A stretch of 64,000 bases of DNA from Nonomuraea solani (GCF_900108335.1 NZ_FNVT01000007.1:186001-250000), one strand, 5' to 3'. Shown: positions 40,057 through 48,789, numbered from the stretch's first letter. Numbers and translations: made by a program. The notes: generated by a model from the sequence alone, not told the origin.

Positions 40057-41058
40057 CTACCGTCCTCCCGCCAGTTCGTCGGCGACGTCCAGCACGTGTT
40101 TTCCGGCGACGACGGGCAGGCATTTGCCCGTCACCGGCCCGATCCTGGCGGCCCACCGCTCCGGGACGCCACTCTCACCCCGCAGGGCGCCGGCGATCGC
40201 GCCGGCGATGGCGCCGATGGTGTCGGCGTCCCTGCCCAGGCTCACCGCGAACGTCACGGCCGCCTCGACCTCACCGTCCCCGGCCAGGAACGCGGCCAGC
40301 GCCAGCGCCACGGCCTCGGGGGCGACGTCGGTCCAGGGATAGTGCTCGACGACGACCGCCTCGTGCAGCGCGTCGATCACATCCGTATCGTCCGCGCCGA
40401 TCGCGCCCGCGCCATCCGCCTCGCGGCTCGCGAAAGAGCGGCCGAGCGTCTCGCGGGCCCGCACGACGTTCCTGGCCGTCCACGAATCCTCGGGGATCAC
40501 CGACAGCGCCGCGGCCACGACCTCGCGGGGCGTGGCCCCGTCCATCGCGGCGGCCACCGCCCCGGCGACCGCCCGGCCGCCGAGTATGCCCTCGCCCGAC
40601 CCGCTGACCAGCCCGTCCTGCTCCACCAGCCGGGCCGCCTCCGCCGGATCACCCGGGCAGAAGATCCCGTACGGCGCCGCCCGCATGGCCAGCCCGTCCG
40701 ACCAGCCGTGCGAATGCACGAGCCCGGTCAGAGGCGGCTCCAGCCCCCGGCGAAGCGCTTCGATGGTGCCCAGCTCGGAGAACCCGGCCCCGCGCATGGG
40801 ACCCGCCACGAGCGGAATGATCTCCGTCCGGTACGCCGCCGCCACGTCCGCCGCGGTCAGCCCGTGCCCGTGCCGCACCAGCAGTGACGCGGCGAAGATC
40901 GCGTATTCCGTGTCATCCGTCCCCCCGCCCTCGATCTCGGTGAGCCGCCCCCACCGCCGCCGGATCTCCGGCGGCGACAGGTTCTCGGCCGGGGCCCCGA
41001 GGGCGTCGCCGGCCGCGAGGCCGAGCAGACACCCCCGGGCTCTATCCCGATAAGTCAC
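40057..41058 (-). CDS. ADP-ribosylglycohydrolase family protein 4
   Basis: A 333-residue ARH hydrolase, the most canonical of the four. It has GCLLGLAAGDALGAPAE, Thr47-Asp-Asp-Thr50 (EGGGTDDTEYAIFAASLL), and Asp277-Ala-Asp279-Thr280 (SLGRDADTIGAIAGAIAGAL). The GTG start overlaps the stop of the binding-protein gene (GTGA), so import and hydrolysis are translationally coupled. Cytoplasmic. Confidence 0.88.
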   Translation of the reverse strand: MTYRDRARGCLLGLAAGDALGAPAENLSPPEIRRRWGRLTEIEGGGTDDTEYAIFAASLLVRHGHGLTAADVAAAYRTEIIPLVAGPMRGAGFSELGTIEALRRGLEPPLTGLVHSHGWSDGLAMRAAPYGIFCPGDPAEAARLVEQDGLVSGSGEGILGGRAVAGAVAAAMDGATPREVVAAALSVIPEDSWTARNVVRARETLGRSFASREADGAGAIGADDTDVIDALHEAVVVEHYPWTDVAPEAVALALAAFLAGDGEVEAAVTFAVSLGRDADTIGAIAGAIAGALRGESGVPERWAARIGPVTGKCLPVVAGKHVLDVADELAGGR

Positions 41059-42365
41059 CGCTGGTACCGCTCCAACACCTTGTTACCGTCCTCGACCAGC
41101 TTCGCCGCCGCCTGGTCAAGCGTGATCTTGTTGCCGTAGTACTCCTGGAGCACCGGCGTGGCGACCTTGCTCTTCCACTCGTCGAACCCGTTGACCTTGA
41201 GGAACGGCGCGACGACCAGGTTCTTGGCGGACGCGGTGGCCACGTCCCAGCCGTTCTCCTTCGTGGTCATCGACGCGTCGGCGGCGGCCGTCGTCGAGGT
41301 CGGCAGCAGCCAGTCGCCCTTGGCGAGCTTGGCCTGGTTGGCGCCGTTCAGGAAGAACGAGATGAACTTCATGGACTCGTCCGGGTGCTTGCTGTCCTGC
41401 GCGATCGACAACGTCTGCGAGACGGCGCCCTGCTGGGCCGAGGTGCCCTTGGGCGCGGGCAGGGTGACCCACTCGAACCCGTCGGGCGCCTGCTCGGCCA
41501 CCTGCTGACGCAGGAAGACCCCGGCCGGGAGCAGCGCGAACTTGCCCTGGTAGAACGTGGGCAGCGGGTCCGCGGTGCCCTGGCCGAGGGCGGCCGGGTC
41601 GGCGGACTTGTCCTTGTAGAGCTGGTCGTGGATGCGCTGGAGCACCTCGCGCTCCTCGGGGCCGACCTTGACCGTGGTCTTGCCCTCGGCGGTCTGGAAG
41701 AACGTTCCACCGAAGTTGAGCGCCAGGTTGAGCGTCTTGTTGACCGGGGACTTCATCGGCCAGGCGACGCCGTACGTGCCGCCCTTGGTCATCTTCTTGG
41801 CGGCCGCGGAGAACTCGTCCCAGGTCCACGGCTCCTCGGAGGTCGGGACGCGGACCCCGGACTCGTCGAGCAGCTTCTTGTTGGCGATGATGACCTGCGA
41901 CTCCTGCAGGAACGGGACGCCGTACACGCCCTGCTCGCCCTTGCCGCCGTCGAACGTGACGGTGTCCCAGGCGGCCTGCGGGATGTCGCTCTTCAGCTCG
42001 GCGGGCAGCTTGCCGCCGAGTTCGAGCAGGTAGCCGTCGGCGGCGAAGCCGGCCAGCGCGGGCGAGTCGTTGTGGATGACGTCGGGCGCCGTGCCACCGG
42101 CGAACTGGGTGACGAGCTGGTCGTTGACGTTGTCCCAGCTTCCCTGGACGTACGTGACCTGGATCTTGGGGTTGGCCTTGTTCCACTCGTCCACGAGCTG
42201 CTTGTTCGCGGCGACCGATTCCTTCTGCCAGGCCAGGCTGAGGAAGTTGATCTTCACCGGCTCGCCGGAGGCGGACGACGACTCGCCGCCGCCACCGCCT
42301 CCCCCGCCGCACGCGGCGGCGAGCGTGAGGATCGCCGCCGCCGCCAGAGCGGACCTGATTCGCAT
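41055..42365 (-). CDS. CUT1-type ABC transporter substrate-binding lipoprotein
   Basis: A 436-residue extracellular solute-binding protein, family 1. The lipobox LTLAAACG gives lipidated Cys19, followed by a run of Gly and a Ser-rich linker. The binding domain has KINFLSLAWQKESVAANKQL, QFAGGTAPDVIHND, GVPFLQESQVIIANKKLL and AWPMKSPVN. It should capture the operon's substrate outside the cell. Family members bind neutral sugars, oligosaccharides or glycosides. The permease gene lies 9 bases upstream, and the stop overlaps the ARH 4 start. Confidence 0.9.
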   Translation of the reverse strand: MRIRSALAAAAILTLAAACGGGGGGGGESSSASGEPVKINFLSLAWQKESVAANKQLVDEWNKANPKIQVTYVQGSWDNVNDQLVTQFAGGTAPDVIHNDSPALAGFAADGYLLELGGKLPAELKSDIPQAAWDTVTFDGGKGEQGVYGVPFLQESQVIIANKKLLDESGVRVPTSEEPWTWDEFSAAAKKMTKGGTYGVAWPMKSPVNKTLNLALNFGGTFFQTAEGKTTVKVGPEEREVLQRIHDQLYKDKSADPAALGQGTADPLPTFYQGKFALLPAGVFLRQQVAEQAPDGFEWVTLPAPKGTSAQQGAVSQTLSIAQDSKHPDESMKFISFFLNGANQAKLAKGDWLLPTSTTAAADASMTTKENGWDVATASAKNLVVAPFLKVNGFDEWKSKVATPVLQEYYGNKITLDQAAAKLVEDGNKVLERYQR

Positions 42366-42374
42366 ATGAGCCTC

Positions 42375-43193
42375 CTAGCCCTTGACGGCGCCGGCCATCA
42401 GGCCGGACTTCAGCCGCCGCTGAATGATTGCGAAGAAGATCAGGCTGGGGATCGTCGCCATCAGCGACGCCGCTGCCAGCGGCCCGAGCCTGGCCACCCC
42501 CTCGGGGCCGGTGAACCTCACCAGCGTGAGCGGGAGCGTCATGACGTCCGGGTCCTGCAGCATCACGAGCGCGAACATGAACTCGTTCCACGACGAGATG
42601 AACGCGAACAGCAGCGTGGCCACCACGCCCGGCGCCAGCAGCGGCGCGACCACGCTGGCGAGCGCGCGCAGCCGGGTCGCGCCGTCCATGGCGGCGGCCT
42701 CCTCCAGCTCGTGCGGCACCGCGCGGACGTAACCCTGCAACATCCACAGCGCGAACGGCAGCGTGAACGTCACGTGCACGGCCACCAGCCCCGGCAGCGT
42801 GTTGACCAGCTCCAGGTCCCGCATGATCAGGAACAGCGGAATGATGATCAGGATGAACGGGAACACCTGGCTGACCAGCACCCACCCGATCGCCACCCGG
42901 TTGATCAGGCTGCGATAACGCGCCATGGCGTAGGACGCGGGCAGCGAGATCAGCACCGTGATCACACTGCTGAACAGCGCCACCACCAGGCTCCGCAGCG
43001 CCGCGCCCACCAGGTCCTGCTCGCCGAACGCGTCGCCGAAGTTGGCCAGCGTCGGCTCGCGCGGCAGCCACGTGGGGTCGGCCAGCGCCATCTCCTGCGG
43101 CGTCTTCAACGCCGTGGACAGCAGCCACACCAGCGGAAACGCCAGGAAGACGACGTACGCCAGCAGCGCCGCGTACTGAGGAACGCGTCTCAT
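42375..43193 (-). CDS. CUT1 ABC transporter permease, MalG type
   Basis: A 272-residue inner-membrane permease with six helices. The EAA loop that contacts the ATPase is ELEEAAAMDGATRLRALASV. ISSWNEFMFALVMLQDPDVM is typical of MalG/LacG proteins. Start and stop overlap with the preceding permease (TGATG). No ATP-binding gene is in the operon, so a shared MsiK-like ATPase encoded elsewhere is expected. Confidence 0.92.
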   Translation of the reverse strand: MRRVPQYAALLAYVVFLAFPLVWLLSTALKTPQEMALADPTWLPREPTLANFGDAFGEQDLVGAALRSLVVALFSSVITVLISLPASYAMARYRSLINRVAIGWVLVSQVFPFILIIIPLFLIMRDLELVNTLPGLVAVHVTFTLPFALWMLQGYVRAVPHELEEAAAMDGATRLRALASVVAPLLAPGVVATLLFAFISSWNEFMFALVMLQDPDVMTLPLTLVRFTGPEGVARLGPLAAASLMATIPSLIFFAIIQRRLKSGLMAGAVKG

Positions 43194-44107
43194 CACCTGG
43201 TCTCCCTCATCTGCCGCCACAGGTACAGCCCGAGCACCGCCAGCACGACGATCGCCATGGCGAGACCGAGCATCGAGGCGTAACCGGCCATGCGATAGCG
43301 GAACGCCTCCTCGTAGGCGAACAACATCGGCAGCCTGGTCCGGCCGCCGGGGCCGCCCTGGGTGAGCACGTACACGAGGCCGAACTGGTTGATGTTCCAC
43401 ACGAAGTCGAGCGAGGTGATCGCCACGATCACGGGCTTGAGCTGCGGCAGCGTGATGTTCCAGAACCGCCGCCAGCGGCCGGCCCCGTCCACCTCGCCCG
43501 CCTCGTAGAGCTCCTTCGGCACGCCCTGGAGGCCGGCCAGCAGCACCACCGTGGTCTGCGGCATCCCGGCCCAGACGCCGACCACGATGATCGCGGGCAG
43601 CGCGAGCGAGAAGTCGGCCAGCCAGTTGACGTGCGTGCCGAGCAGGCTGTTCAGGACACCGGCGTCGGGGTGGTAGACGAGCTTCCACATCAGGCCGATG
43701 ACCACCGGCGGCATCGCCCACGGCACCACCGAGAGCACCCTGGCCACGCCTCTGAACCGGAGCTTCTCGTTGAGCAGCAGGGCCAGGCCGAGCGCGGCCA
43801 GGAACTGCAGCACGGTCACCGAGACCGACCAGATCGCGCCGATCTGGAACGACGCCCAGAACTGCTCGTCGCTCAGCAGCGCGCCGAAGTTCTCCAGTCC
43901 GACGAACTCGGTCTCGTGGTTGCGCGTGTTGCGGGCGTCGGTGAAGGCCAGGCCGATGCCGTACAGCAGCGGCCCCACGCTGAACAGCAGCACCGGCACC
44001 ATGGCCGGCAGCAGCATCACCCACATCTCGCGCGTCTGGCGCGAGATCCGGCGGCGCTTGTGCCGCGTCCCCCGGGGCGGCGCCGCTCTCGTCACGGTCG
44101 CCGTCAC
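43193..44107 (-). CDS. CUT1 ABC transporter permease, MalF type
   Basis: A 304-residue permease with a basic N-terminal tail (GTRHKRRRISRQTREMWVML) and six helices. LPAMVPVLLFSVGPLLYGIG is the first. The EAA loop is ELYEAGEVDGAGRWRRFWNI with TLPQLKPVI. GTG at 44107 overlaps the lacI stop (GTGA). It forms a heterodimer channel with the following MalG-type permease. Confidence 0.92.
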   Translation of the reverse strand: MTATVTRAAPPRGTRHKRRRISRQTREMWVMLLPAMVPVLLFSVGPLLYGIGLAFTDARNTRNHETEFVGLENFGALLSDEQFWASFQIGAIWSVSVTVLQFLAALGLALLLNEKLRFRGVARVLSVVPWAMPPVVIGLMWKLVYHPDAGVLNSLLGTHVNWLADFSLALPAIIVVGVWAGMPQTTVVLLAGLQGVPKELYEAGEVDGAGRWRRFWNITLPQLKPVIVAITSLDFVWNINQFGLVYVLTQGGPGGRTRLPMLFAYEEAFRYRMAGYASMLGLAMAIVVLAVLGLYLWRQMRETR

Positions 44108-45144
44108 TCCCCGCCGTCCTTCCTGTCGATCCGCTCGTACGCGGCGCCGGCCGTGGAGGCCCGCACCACGAGCCGCGGCGGCACGGTGACCAGCCGGGGC
44201 TCCCTGTCGCCGCCCTGGAGCCGGTCCAGCAGCAGCTCGGCGGCGACCTTGCCGCGCTCGGCCGAGCCGAGCGAGACGCTGGTCAGCGACGGCCACGAGG
44301 CCGCGGCGAGGTCGGTGTCGTCCATGCCGACCACGGCCACGTCCTCGGGCACCCGCCGGCCCGCCGCCCGCAGCACGTCGAGGGCGCCGAGGGCGATCAG
44401 GTCGTTGGCGCACAGCAGCGCGTCCACGCCGGGCTCCCTGGCGAGCAGCTCCGCCACCGCGCGGCCCCCTTCAGCGCGGTAGAAGTCGCCGATCTGCACC
44501 AGGTTCTCGTCGTAGGGCAGCCCCAGGTCCTCCAGCGCCTCCCGGTACGCGGCCCCGCGCCCGGCGCCGGGCACGGTGTCGAGCGGGCCGTTGACCATGC
44601 CGATCCGGCGGCGGCCGAGGGAGTAGAGGTGGTCGATCGCCTGTCGTACGCCGGTGCGGGAGTCGGCGCGCACGTTGTCCACGCGCGTCCCGTCGGGCAC
44701 AGAACCGATGATCACGACCGGCGCCCTGGCGGTGGCCAGCATCCGCAGGTGCGCCTCGGTGACGCGCAGCGGGCTCATGATCAGCCCGTCCACGTAGCGT
44801 TCGCCCAGGCTGTGCAGCACGTCGATCTCGTCGGCCACGACGGCGTCGGTGGAGTGCAGCACGAGCCGGTATCCGGCGGCCTTGAGCACCGGCTGGATCT
44901 GGCGCAGCATGGCCAGGTAGGCGGGGTTGCCGACGTCCGCCATGGCGAAGGCGACCTGATGGGTGCGGCGCGACTTGAGCGACCTGGCGACGGCGTTGCG
45001 CACGTAGCCGAGCTCGTCCGCGGCCGCCATGACCTTGCGCACGGTGTCCTGCCGGGTCGGCAGGCCGTTCAACACCCGTGAAACGGAGGCGATCGAGACA
45101 CCGGCGCGCGCGGCGATCGTGTTGATCGTGGGTCCGTCGGCCAA
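44104..45144 (-). CDS. LacI-family repressor of the ARH/ribokinase operon
   Basis: A 346-residue regulator. The N-terminal HTH and hinge helix are TINTIAARAGVSIASVSRVL and KVMAAADELGYVRNAVARSL. The periplasmic-binding-like effector domain ends in VVGMDDTDLAAASWPSLTSV. TTG at 45144 is the chosen start: GGGAAGGA lies 5 bases before it, and the alternative ATG at 45195 would put the operator palindrome and the -10 box inside the coding region. First gene of the operon, so the repressor is co-transcribed and autoregulated. The effector is presumably the imported riboside or ribose. Confidence 0.9.
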   Translation of the reverse strand: MADGPTINTIAARAGVSIASVSRVLNGLPTRQDTVRKVMAAADELGYVRNAVARSLKSRRTHQVAFAMADVGNPAYLAMLRQIQPVLKAAGYRLVLHSTDAVVADEIDVLHSLGERYVDGLIMSPLRVTEAHLRMLATARAPVVIIGSVPDGTRVDNVRADSRTGVRQAIDHLYSLGRRRIGMVNGPLDTVPGAGRGAAYREALEDLGLPYDENLVQIGDFYRAEGGRAVAELLAREPGVDALLCANDLIALGALDVLRAAGRRVPEDVAVVGMDDTDLAAASWPSLTSVSLGSAERGKVAAELLLDRLQGGDREPRLVTVPPRLVVRASTAGAAYERIDRKDGGE

Positions 45145-45171
45145 GGCTGTCCTTCCCGTGGGCGGTAAACT

Positions 45172-45183
45172 GTAAACGTTTAC
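45172..45183. promoter_or_regulatory. LacI-type operator palindrome
   Basis: GTAAACGTTTAC is a perfect 12-bp palindrome with the central CG typical of LacI/GalR operators. It lies 11 bases downstream of the -10 box and 28 bases upstream of the lacI TTG, an ideal roadblock position. A further GTAAAC half-site directly follows at 45165-45170. Confidence 0.85.
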
Positions 45184-45193
45184 GGTGTGCGCC

Positions 45194-45224
45194 ATATGAA
45201 ACCCGCCCGTAACTTGCAGGTCAA
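45194..45224 (-). promoter_or_regulatory. Promoter of the nine-gene ARH operon
   Basis: On the minus strand TTGACC (45219-45224) is the -35 and TCATAT (45194-45199) the -10, 19 bases apart; shifting one base gives TTCATA at 18. Predicted start of transcription is within or just before the GTAAACGTTTAC operator. Confidence 0.65.
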
Positions 45225-45244
45225 GTCACGATCGCATAACACCA

Positions 45245-45284
45245 GGTCAGAGGCCCTGACGGCAAATCGCCCCGGCCCCTGACC
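45245..45284 (-). terminator. Stem-loop after the MFS gene
   Basis: GGTCAGAGGCC (45245-45255) and GGCCCCTGACC (45274-45284) pair over 11 bp with one mismatch and an 18-base loop. They lie between the end of the minus-strand MFS gene and the ARH operon promoter. It probably insulates the two transcripts. Confidence 0.55.
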
Positions 45285-45297
45285 ACTGACCCGCCAC

Positions 45298-46575
45298 TCA
45301 GTCGCGGGCCGGCTCGGCCCACCGTCCCACACCGCCGTCGGACTCGGCGGGCTCGGCGGCCGGCACCGGCACCGGCTCGTTCCCGGCCGGGGACAGCCGC
45401 AGGAGAGCGCGGATGGCCGGGGAGCCGGTGAGGGTCACGACGGCGGCCAGCACGGCCGGGATGATGAGGGCGACCGGCAGGGACGACGCCTCCGCCACGT
45501 AGCCGAGCACCGCCGGGCCGAGCAGCAGCCCGCTGTACCCGAACGCCGTCACCATCGCCAGCGCCCGCCCGACGGGCCCGCCGGCCGCGCCCACCGCGCT
45601 GAACAGCACCGGCACCACCGTGGCCAGGCCCACCCCGGCCAGCGCCCAGCCGGTCCAGGCGCACGCCACCCGCAGCGGCTCGGCCACCACCGGCGAGAGG
45701 AGCACCAGGACGTATCCGGCGGTGGCGAAGACCCCGGCGAGCTGGATGGTCCGCACGGAGCCGAGCCGGGCCCTGATCGGGTCGCCGAGCAGCCGCACGG
45801 TGGTCATGGCCACGGAGAAGATCGTGTACGCCAGCGGCGCCAGCGCCGGATCGGTCGCCAGCACCAGCTTGGCGTGCAGCGCGGCCCAGTCGATGGCCGC
45901 CCCCTCACTCAGGTGCCCGGCGAACGCGGCCAGCCCCAGCAGCGCGATCAGCCCCCAGCGCAGCGAGCCGCCCCGCTCGGTCTTCACCTCGGTCTCGGCG
46001 TGCGCGGGCTCGTCCGGCAGCAGCAGCCGCGCCGCCGGCACGTACAGGAAGGGCACCACGAGAGCCGCCACGATCAGCAGCCACTGCGGGTCCAGCCCCG
46101 CCTGGAGGACGAGCGAGGTGAGCCCGCCCCCGGCCGCGCCGCCCAGGCTCCACGTGCCGTGGAAGGCCGAGATGATCGGCCGCCGGTAGCGGCGCTCGAC
46201 CTCGACGGAGTGGGCGTTCATGGCGACCTCGGTCACCCCCAGCCCGATGCCGAACAGCACCGCCAGCGCGGCCAGGCTCCAGTACGAGGGCGCGAGCGCG
46301 GGCCCGAGCAGGACCACGCCGGAGAACGGCCCCGCGATCCAGCACACCCGGCGACTGGACCACCTGTCGACCAGCGGCCCGGCCAGCAGCATCGACACCA
46401 GCGCGCCGCCGGAGATCAGCAGCAGGACGCTGCCCAGCCTGGCGGTGTCGAGCTCGAGCCGGTCGTACAGGGACGGCAGCCCCGCCGCCCACAAACCCAT
46501 GACAAATCCGGCTAGGAAGAAGAATCCGAAAACTCCGGCACGTGCCCGTCTGGCATCAATGAGGCTTTTGTTCAC
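45298..46575 (-). CDS. MFS transporter (FucP/YbjJ-like)
   Basis: A 425-residue membrane protein with twelve helices. GFFFLAGFVMGLWAAGLPSL, LFGIGLGVTEVAMNAHSVEV and a conserved SAFHGTWSLGGAAGGGL place it in the YbjJ-like subgroup of MFS permeases. GTG at 46575 is only 23 bases from the divergent ROK start, so both promoters overlap and the ROK protein very likely regulates it. Substrate unknown; a sugar fits the regulator type. Confidence 0.85.
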   Translation of the reverse strand: MNKSLIDARRARAGVFGFFFLAGFVMGLWAAGLPSLYDRLELDTARLGSVLLLISGGALVSMLLAGPLVDRWSSRRVCWIAGPFSGVVLLGPALAPSYWSLAALAVLFGIGLGVTEVAMNAHSVEVERRYRRPIISAFHGTWSLGGAAGGGLTSLVLQAGLDPQWLLIVAALVVPFLYVPAARLLLPDEPAHAETEVKTERGGSLRWGLIALLGLAAFAGHLSEGAAIDWAALHAKLVLATDPALAPLAYTIFSVAMTTVRLLGDPIRARLGSVRTIQLAGVFATAGYVLVLLSPVVAEPLRVACAWTGWALAGVGLATVVPVLFSAVGAAGGPVGRALAMVTAFGYSGLLLGPAVLGYVAEASSLPVALIIPAVLAAVVTLTGSPAIRALLRLSPAGNEPVPVPAAEPAESDGGVGRWAEPARD

Positions 46576-46598
46576 GGCTAGAGCATAAACTGTGTTCC

Positions 46599-47813
46599 GT
46601 GAATGGAGCCACCACCAGCGGCGAACTCCGGGCGCACAACCGGGTCAGGCTGCTGCGCGCCGTACATGACTGCGGGGCCTCCCGCACCAGGTCCCAGCTC
46701 ACCCGTGACCTGGGCCTGGCCAGAGGCACCGCTTCGGTCCTCGTCGCCGGCCTGGCCGACGACGGCCTGCTGCACGAGGAGCCCGCCCCGGAGCACGCGC
46801 GGGGCCGGCCGACCCAGATCCCGGGCCCGCACCCGCTCGGCCCGCTGGCCCTGGCGGCCGACATCCGCGAGGACGCCTGGGAGCTGGCCGCCTGCGAGCT
46901 GGGCGGCCGCGTGACGATCATCGCCGTACGCCCCCACGACGGCACCCCGGAGGACGCCCTCGTCCCCCTGGGCGAGGCCATGGCGGCCCACCGGGCCCAA
47001 GCGGGCTACCGCGTGATCGGCGCCGGCGTCGCCCTGGCGGGCCCGGTCCGCCACGGCGGCCTGGTGGACATCGCCCACCTGGGCTGGCGCTCGGTGGACG
47101 TCCCCAGCCTCCTGGGCGTCGAGACGCCATTGATCGTGGGCAACGACACCGCGCTCGCCGCGCTGGCCGAGGCGCGGCGGGGCCGGCTGCGCGGGGTGCG
47201 GGTCGGACTCCATCTCCACGTGGACTTCGACCTGGGCGGCGTGCTGGTCGTGGACGGCCGGCCGCTGGGCGGGGCGAGCGGGACCGGTGCGGAGTTCGGG
47301 CACATGCCGCTCACCGGCGGCGACCGCCCCTGCCCGTGCGGCGCGATCGGCTGCTGGGGCATGGACGTCGGCGCGAACGCCCTGCTGCGGCACGTCGGCC
47401 TGGCCTACGGCGGCGGCCGGGGGCGGGAGCAGGCCGAACAGGTGCTCGCCACCAGCCAGGAGGCGGTCACGGCCAACGCCGGGGCGCTCGGCCGGGGCGT
47501 CGCGGCCCTGGTGAACGCGCACGACCCCGAGGCCGTCACCCTGTCCGGCCACGGCCGGGAGCTGCTCGAACGGGCCGGAGACGCCCTCCAGGCGGCCTGT
47601 GAGCCCGCTCTGATGGCGATCCGCCGCGACCGCCCGCCCCGGATCGAGGGCTCGGCCCTCGGCTGGCGTGGCTCGCTCCTCGGCGCCATGGAGTCGGTCT
47701 TCGACGCCTTCCTCACCCCGGAGGGCCTCGGCCGGTGGCGGAAAAACCAGCCTGACCAGGCTCGCGACACGCCCGACCGGGAAAATGTGATGCATTCCAC
47801 GCCGAAGCGGTAA
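46599..47813 (+). CDS. ROK-family transcriptional regulator
   Basis: A 404-residue ROK repressor. The N-terminal winged HTH is at about 10-65 (RSQLTRDLGLARGTASVLVA). The sugar-kinase-like domain carries the zinc site His235...Cys245-Pro-Cys247...Cys252 (CPCGAIGCWG) and the GASGTGAEFGHMPL block. The ATP-binding DxGxT of kinases reads as ADIREDAW, so it is a regulator and not a kinase. The C-terminal 35 residues are poorly conserved. ROK regulators sense sugars; it should control the divergent MFS gene. Confidence 0.9.
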   Translation: MNGATTSGELRAHNRVRLLRAVHDCGASRTRSQLTRDLGLARGTASVLVAGLADDGLLHEEPAPEHARGRPTQIPGPHPLGPLALAADIREDAWELAACELGGRVTIIAVRPHDGTPEDALVPLGEAMAAHRAQAGYRVIGAGVALAGPVRHGGLVDIAHLGWRSVDVPSLLGVETPLIVGNDTALAALAEARRGRLRGVRVGLHLHVDFDLGGVLVVDGRPLGGASGTGAEFGHMPLTGGDRPCPCGAIGCWGMDVGANALLRHVGLAYGGGRGREQAEQVLATSQEAVTANAGALGRGVAALVNAHDPEAVTLSGHGRELLERAGDALQAACEPALMAIRRDRPPRIEGSALGWRGSLLGAMESVFDAFLTPEGLGRWRKNQPDQARDTPDRENVMHSTPKR

Positions 47814-47932
47814 ACACCGCCATAGAACGCCCGCACCGGGGCGCTCTTCGCGATCTTGGACAGCCCGTCCGGCGAGCGGTACGAGTGGAAGGGTCCGATG
47901 CGCGAAACAATCATGACCCAGGGACGAATCCC

Positions 47933-48337
47933 GTGAACCTCGAACTCGCCCTCCGCATGACGGAGGCGGCCGTGAAACAGGCGTTCCGCGAGGGCGCGGC
48001 CATCTCCGTCGCGGTCGTGGACGAGGGCGGAAATCTGGTGTCGTACCAGCGTATGGACGGTGCGGAGATCTCGGGGCCCGTCCTCGCGCGGGGCAAGGCG
48101 TACACCTCGGTCGCCCTGCGGAGACCCACCTCCGAGCTCGCCGCGCGGACCGCCCCCGGCGGAGAGCTGTCCGGCCTGGCGGGCTGCGGATTCATCTGCG
48201 TTGGAGGTGGCATCCCGCTGTGGTCGGACTACGGTGAGGGAGAACGCGTGGTCGGCGGCATAGGGGTCAGCGGAGGCACGGTCACGCAGGACGTGGCGTG
48301 CGCGGAAGCGGCCGAGTCGGTGTGGCGGACACGTTGA
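47933..48337 (+). CDS. GlcG/HbpS-family protein
   Basis: A 134-residue protein of the HbpS/GlcG (DUF336) family. It has AISVAVVDEGGNLVSYQRMD, ARGKAYTSVALRRPTSELAA, GGGIPLWSDYGEGERVVGGI and GVSGGTVTQDVACAEAA. Family members bind haem or cobalamin-like ligands or accompany catabolic operons. GTG at 47933 after AGGGA. No signal peptide, unlike secreted HbpS. No operon partner. Confidence 0.82.
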   Translation: MNLELALRMTEAAVKQAFREGAAISVAVVDEGGNLVSYQRMDGAEISGPVLARGKAYTSVALRRPTSELAARTAPGGELSGLAGCGFICVGGGIPLWSDYGEGERVVGGIGVSGGTVTQDVACAEAAESVWRTR

Positions 48338-48439
48338 GCGGGCGCTTTCGACAACACGAACCGCTGGTATCCGCCATGATTAGCCACTGCACCACGGGTA
48401 CAACACCCGAACGTAAAACTCCCCGAGGAGAGAACTGAG

Positions 48440-48745
48440 ATGGCACTTCCCACTCTCACCCCCGAGCAGCGTCAAGCCGCTCTGGCCAAGGCCGCCGAGG
48501 CCCGTGCCGCCCGCACGGCCCTCCTGGGCAAGGTCAAGGCGGGCGAGATGACGTTCGCTCAGCTGCTCGAGCGCGACGACGACATCGCGAAGAAGATCAA
48601 GGTCTCCCAGGCGCTCCGCGCCGTCAAGGGCGTGGGTCCGGCCAAGGCCACCGCGCTGATGGAGGAGGCAGGCGTCGACGAGAAGCGCCGCCTCGGCGGC
48701 CTGGGCGCCCAGCAGCGCAAGAAGCTGGTCGACGCGCTCGGCTGA
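48440..48745 (+). CDS. mihF: Mycobacterial-type integration host factor
   Basis: A 101-residue DNA-binding nucleoid protein unique to actinobacteria. The long basic N-terminal helix (PEQRQAALAKAAEARAARTA) precedes the helix-two-turn-helix KIKVSQALRAVKGVGPAKAT and ALMEEAG. The end is RRLGGLGAQQRKKLVDALG. A strong GAGGAGAG ribosome site lies 7 bases before the ATG, and a strong terminator follows. In many actinomycetes mihF lies beside pyrF and gmk; here it stands alone. Confidence 0.95.
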   Translation: MALPTLTPEQRQAALAKAAEARAARTALLGKVKAGEMTFAQLLERDDDIAKKIKVSQALRAVKGVGPAKATALMEEAGVDEKRRLGGLGAQQRKKLVDALG

Positions 48746-48754
48746 TGCCTGAGC

Positions 48755-48789
48755 GGCCAGGTCCGCGCGCAGCGCCGCGCGGACCGGCC
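48755..48789 (+). terminator. Strong stem-loop terminator after mihF
   Basis: GGTCCGCGCG (48760-48769) and CGCGCGGACC (48776-48785) form a perfect 10-bp stem with a 6-base loop. GGCC (48755-48758) and GGCC (48786-48789) extend it past one bulged A. Confidence 0.8.

Noticed and set aside
45145..45195. Longer LacI protein starting at ATG 45195
   Set aside because: The extra 17 codons would include the operator palindrome and the -10 box, and there is no ribosome site before the ATG.
46599..47813. ROK protein as the CsnR repressor of the chitosanase gene
   Set aside because: It is 32 kb from the chitosanase gene and divergent from an MFS gene, while CsnR is expected beside a chito-oligosaccharide ABC transporter. 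No copy of the palindrome was seen near it.
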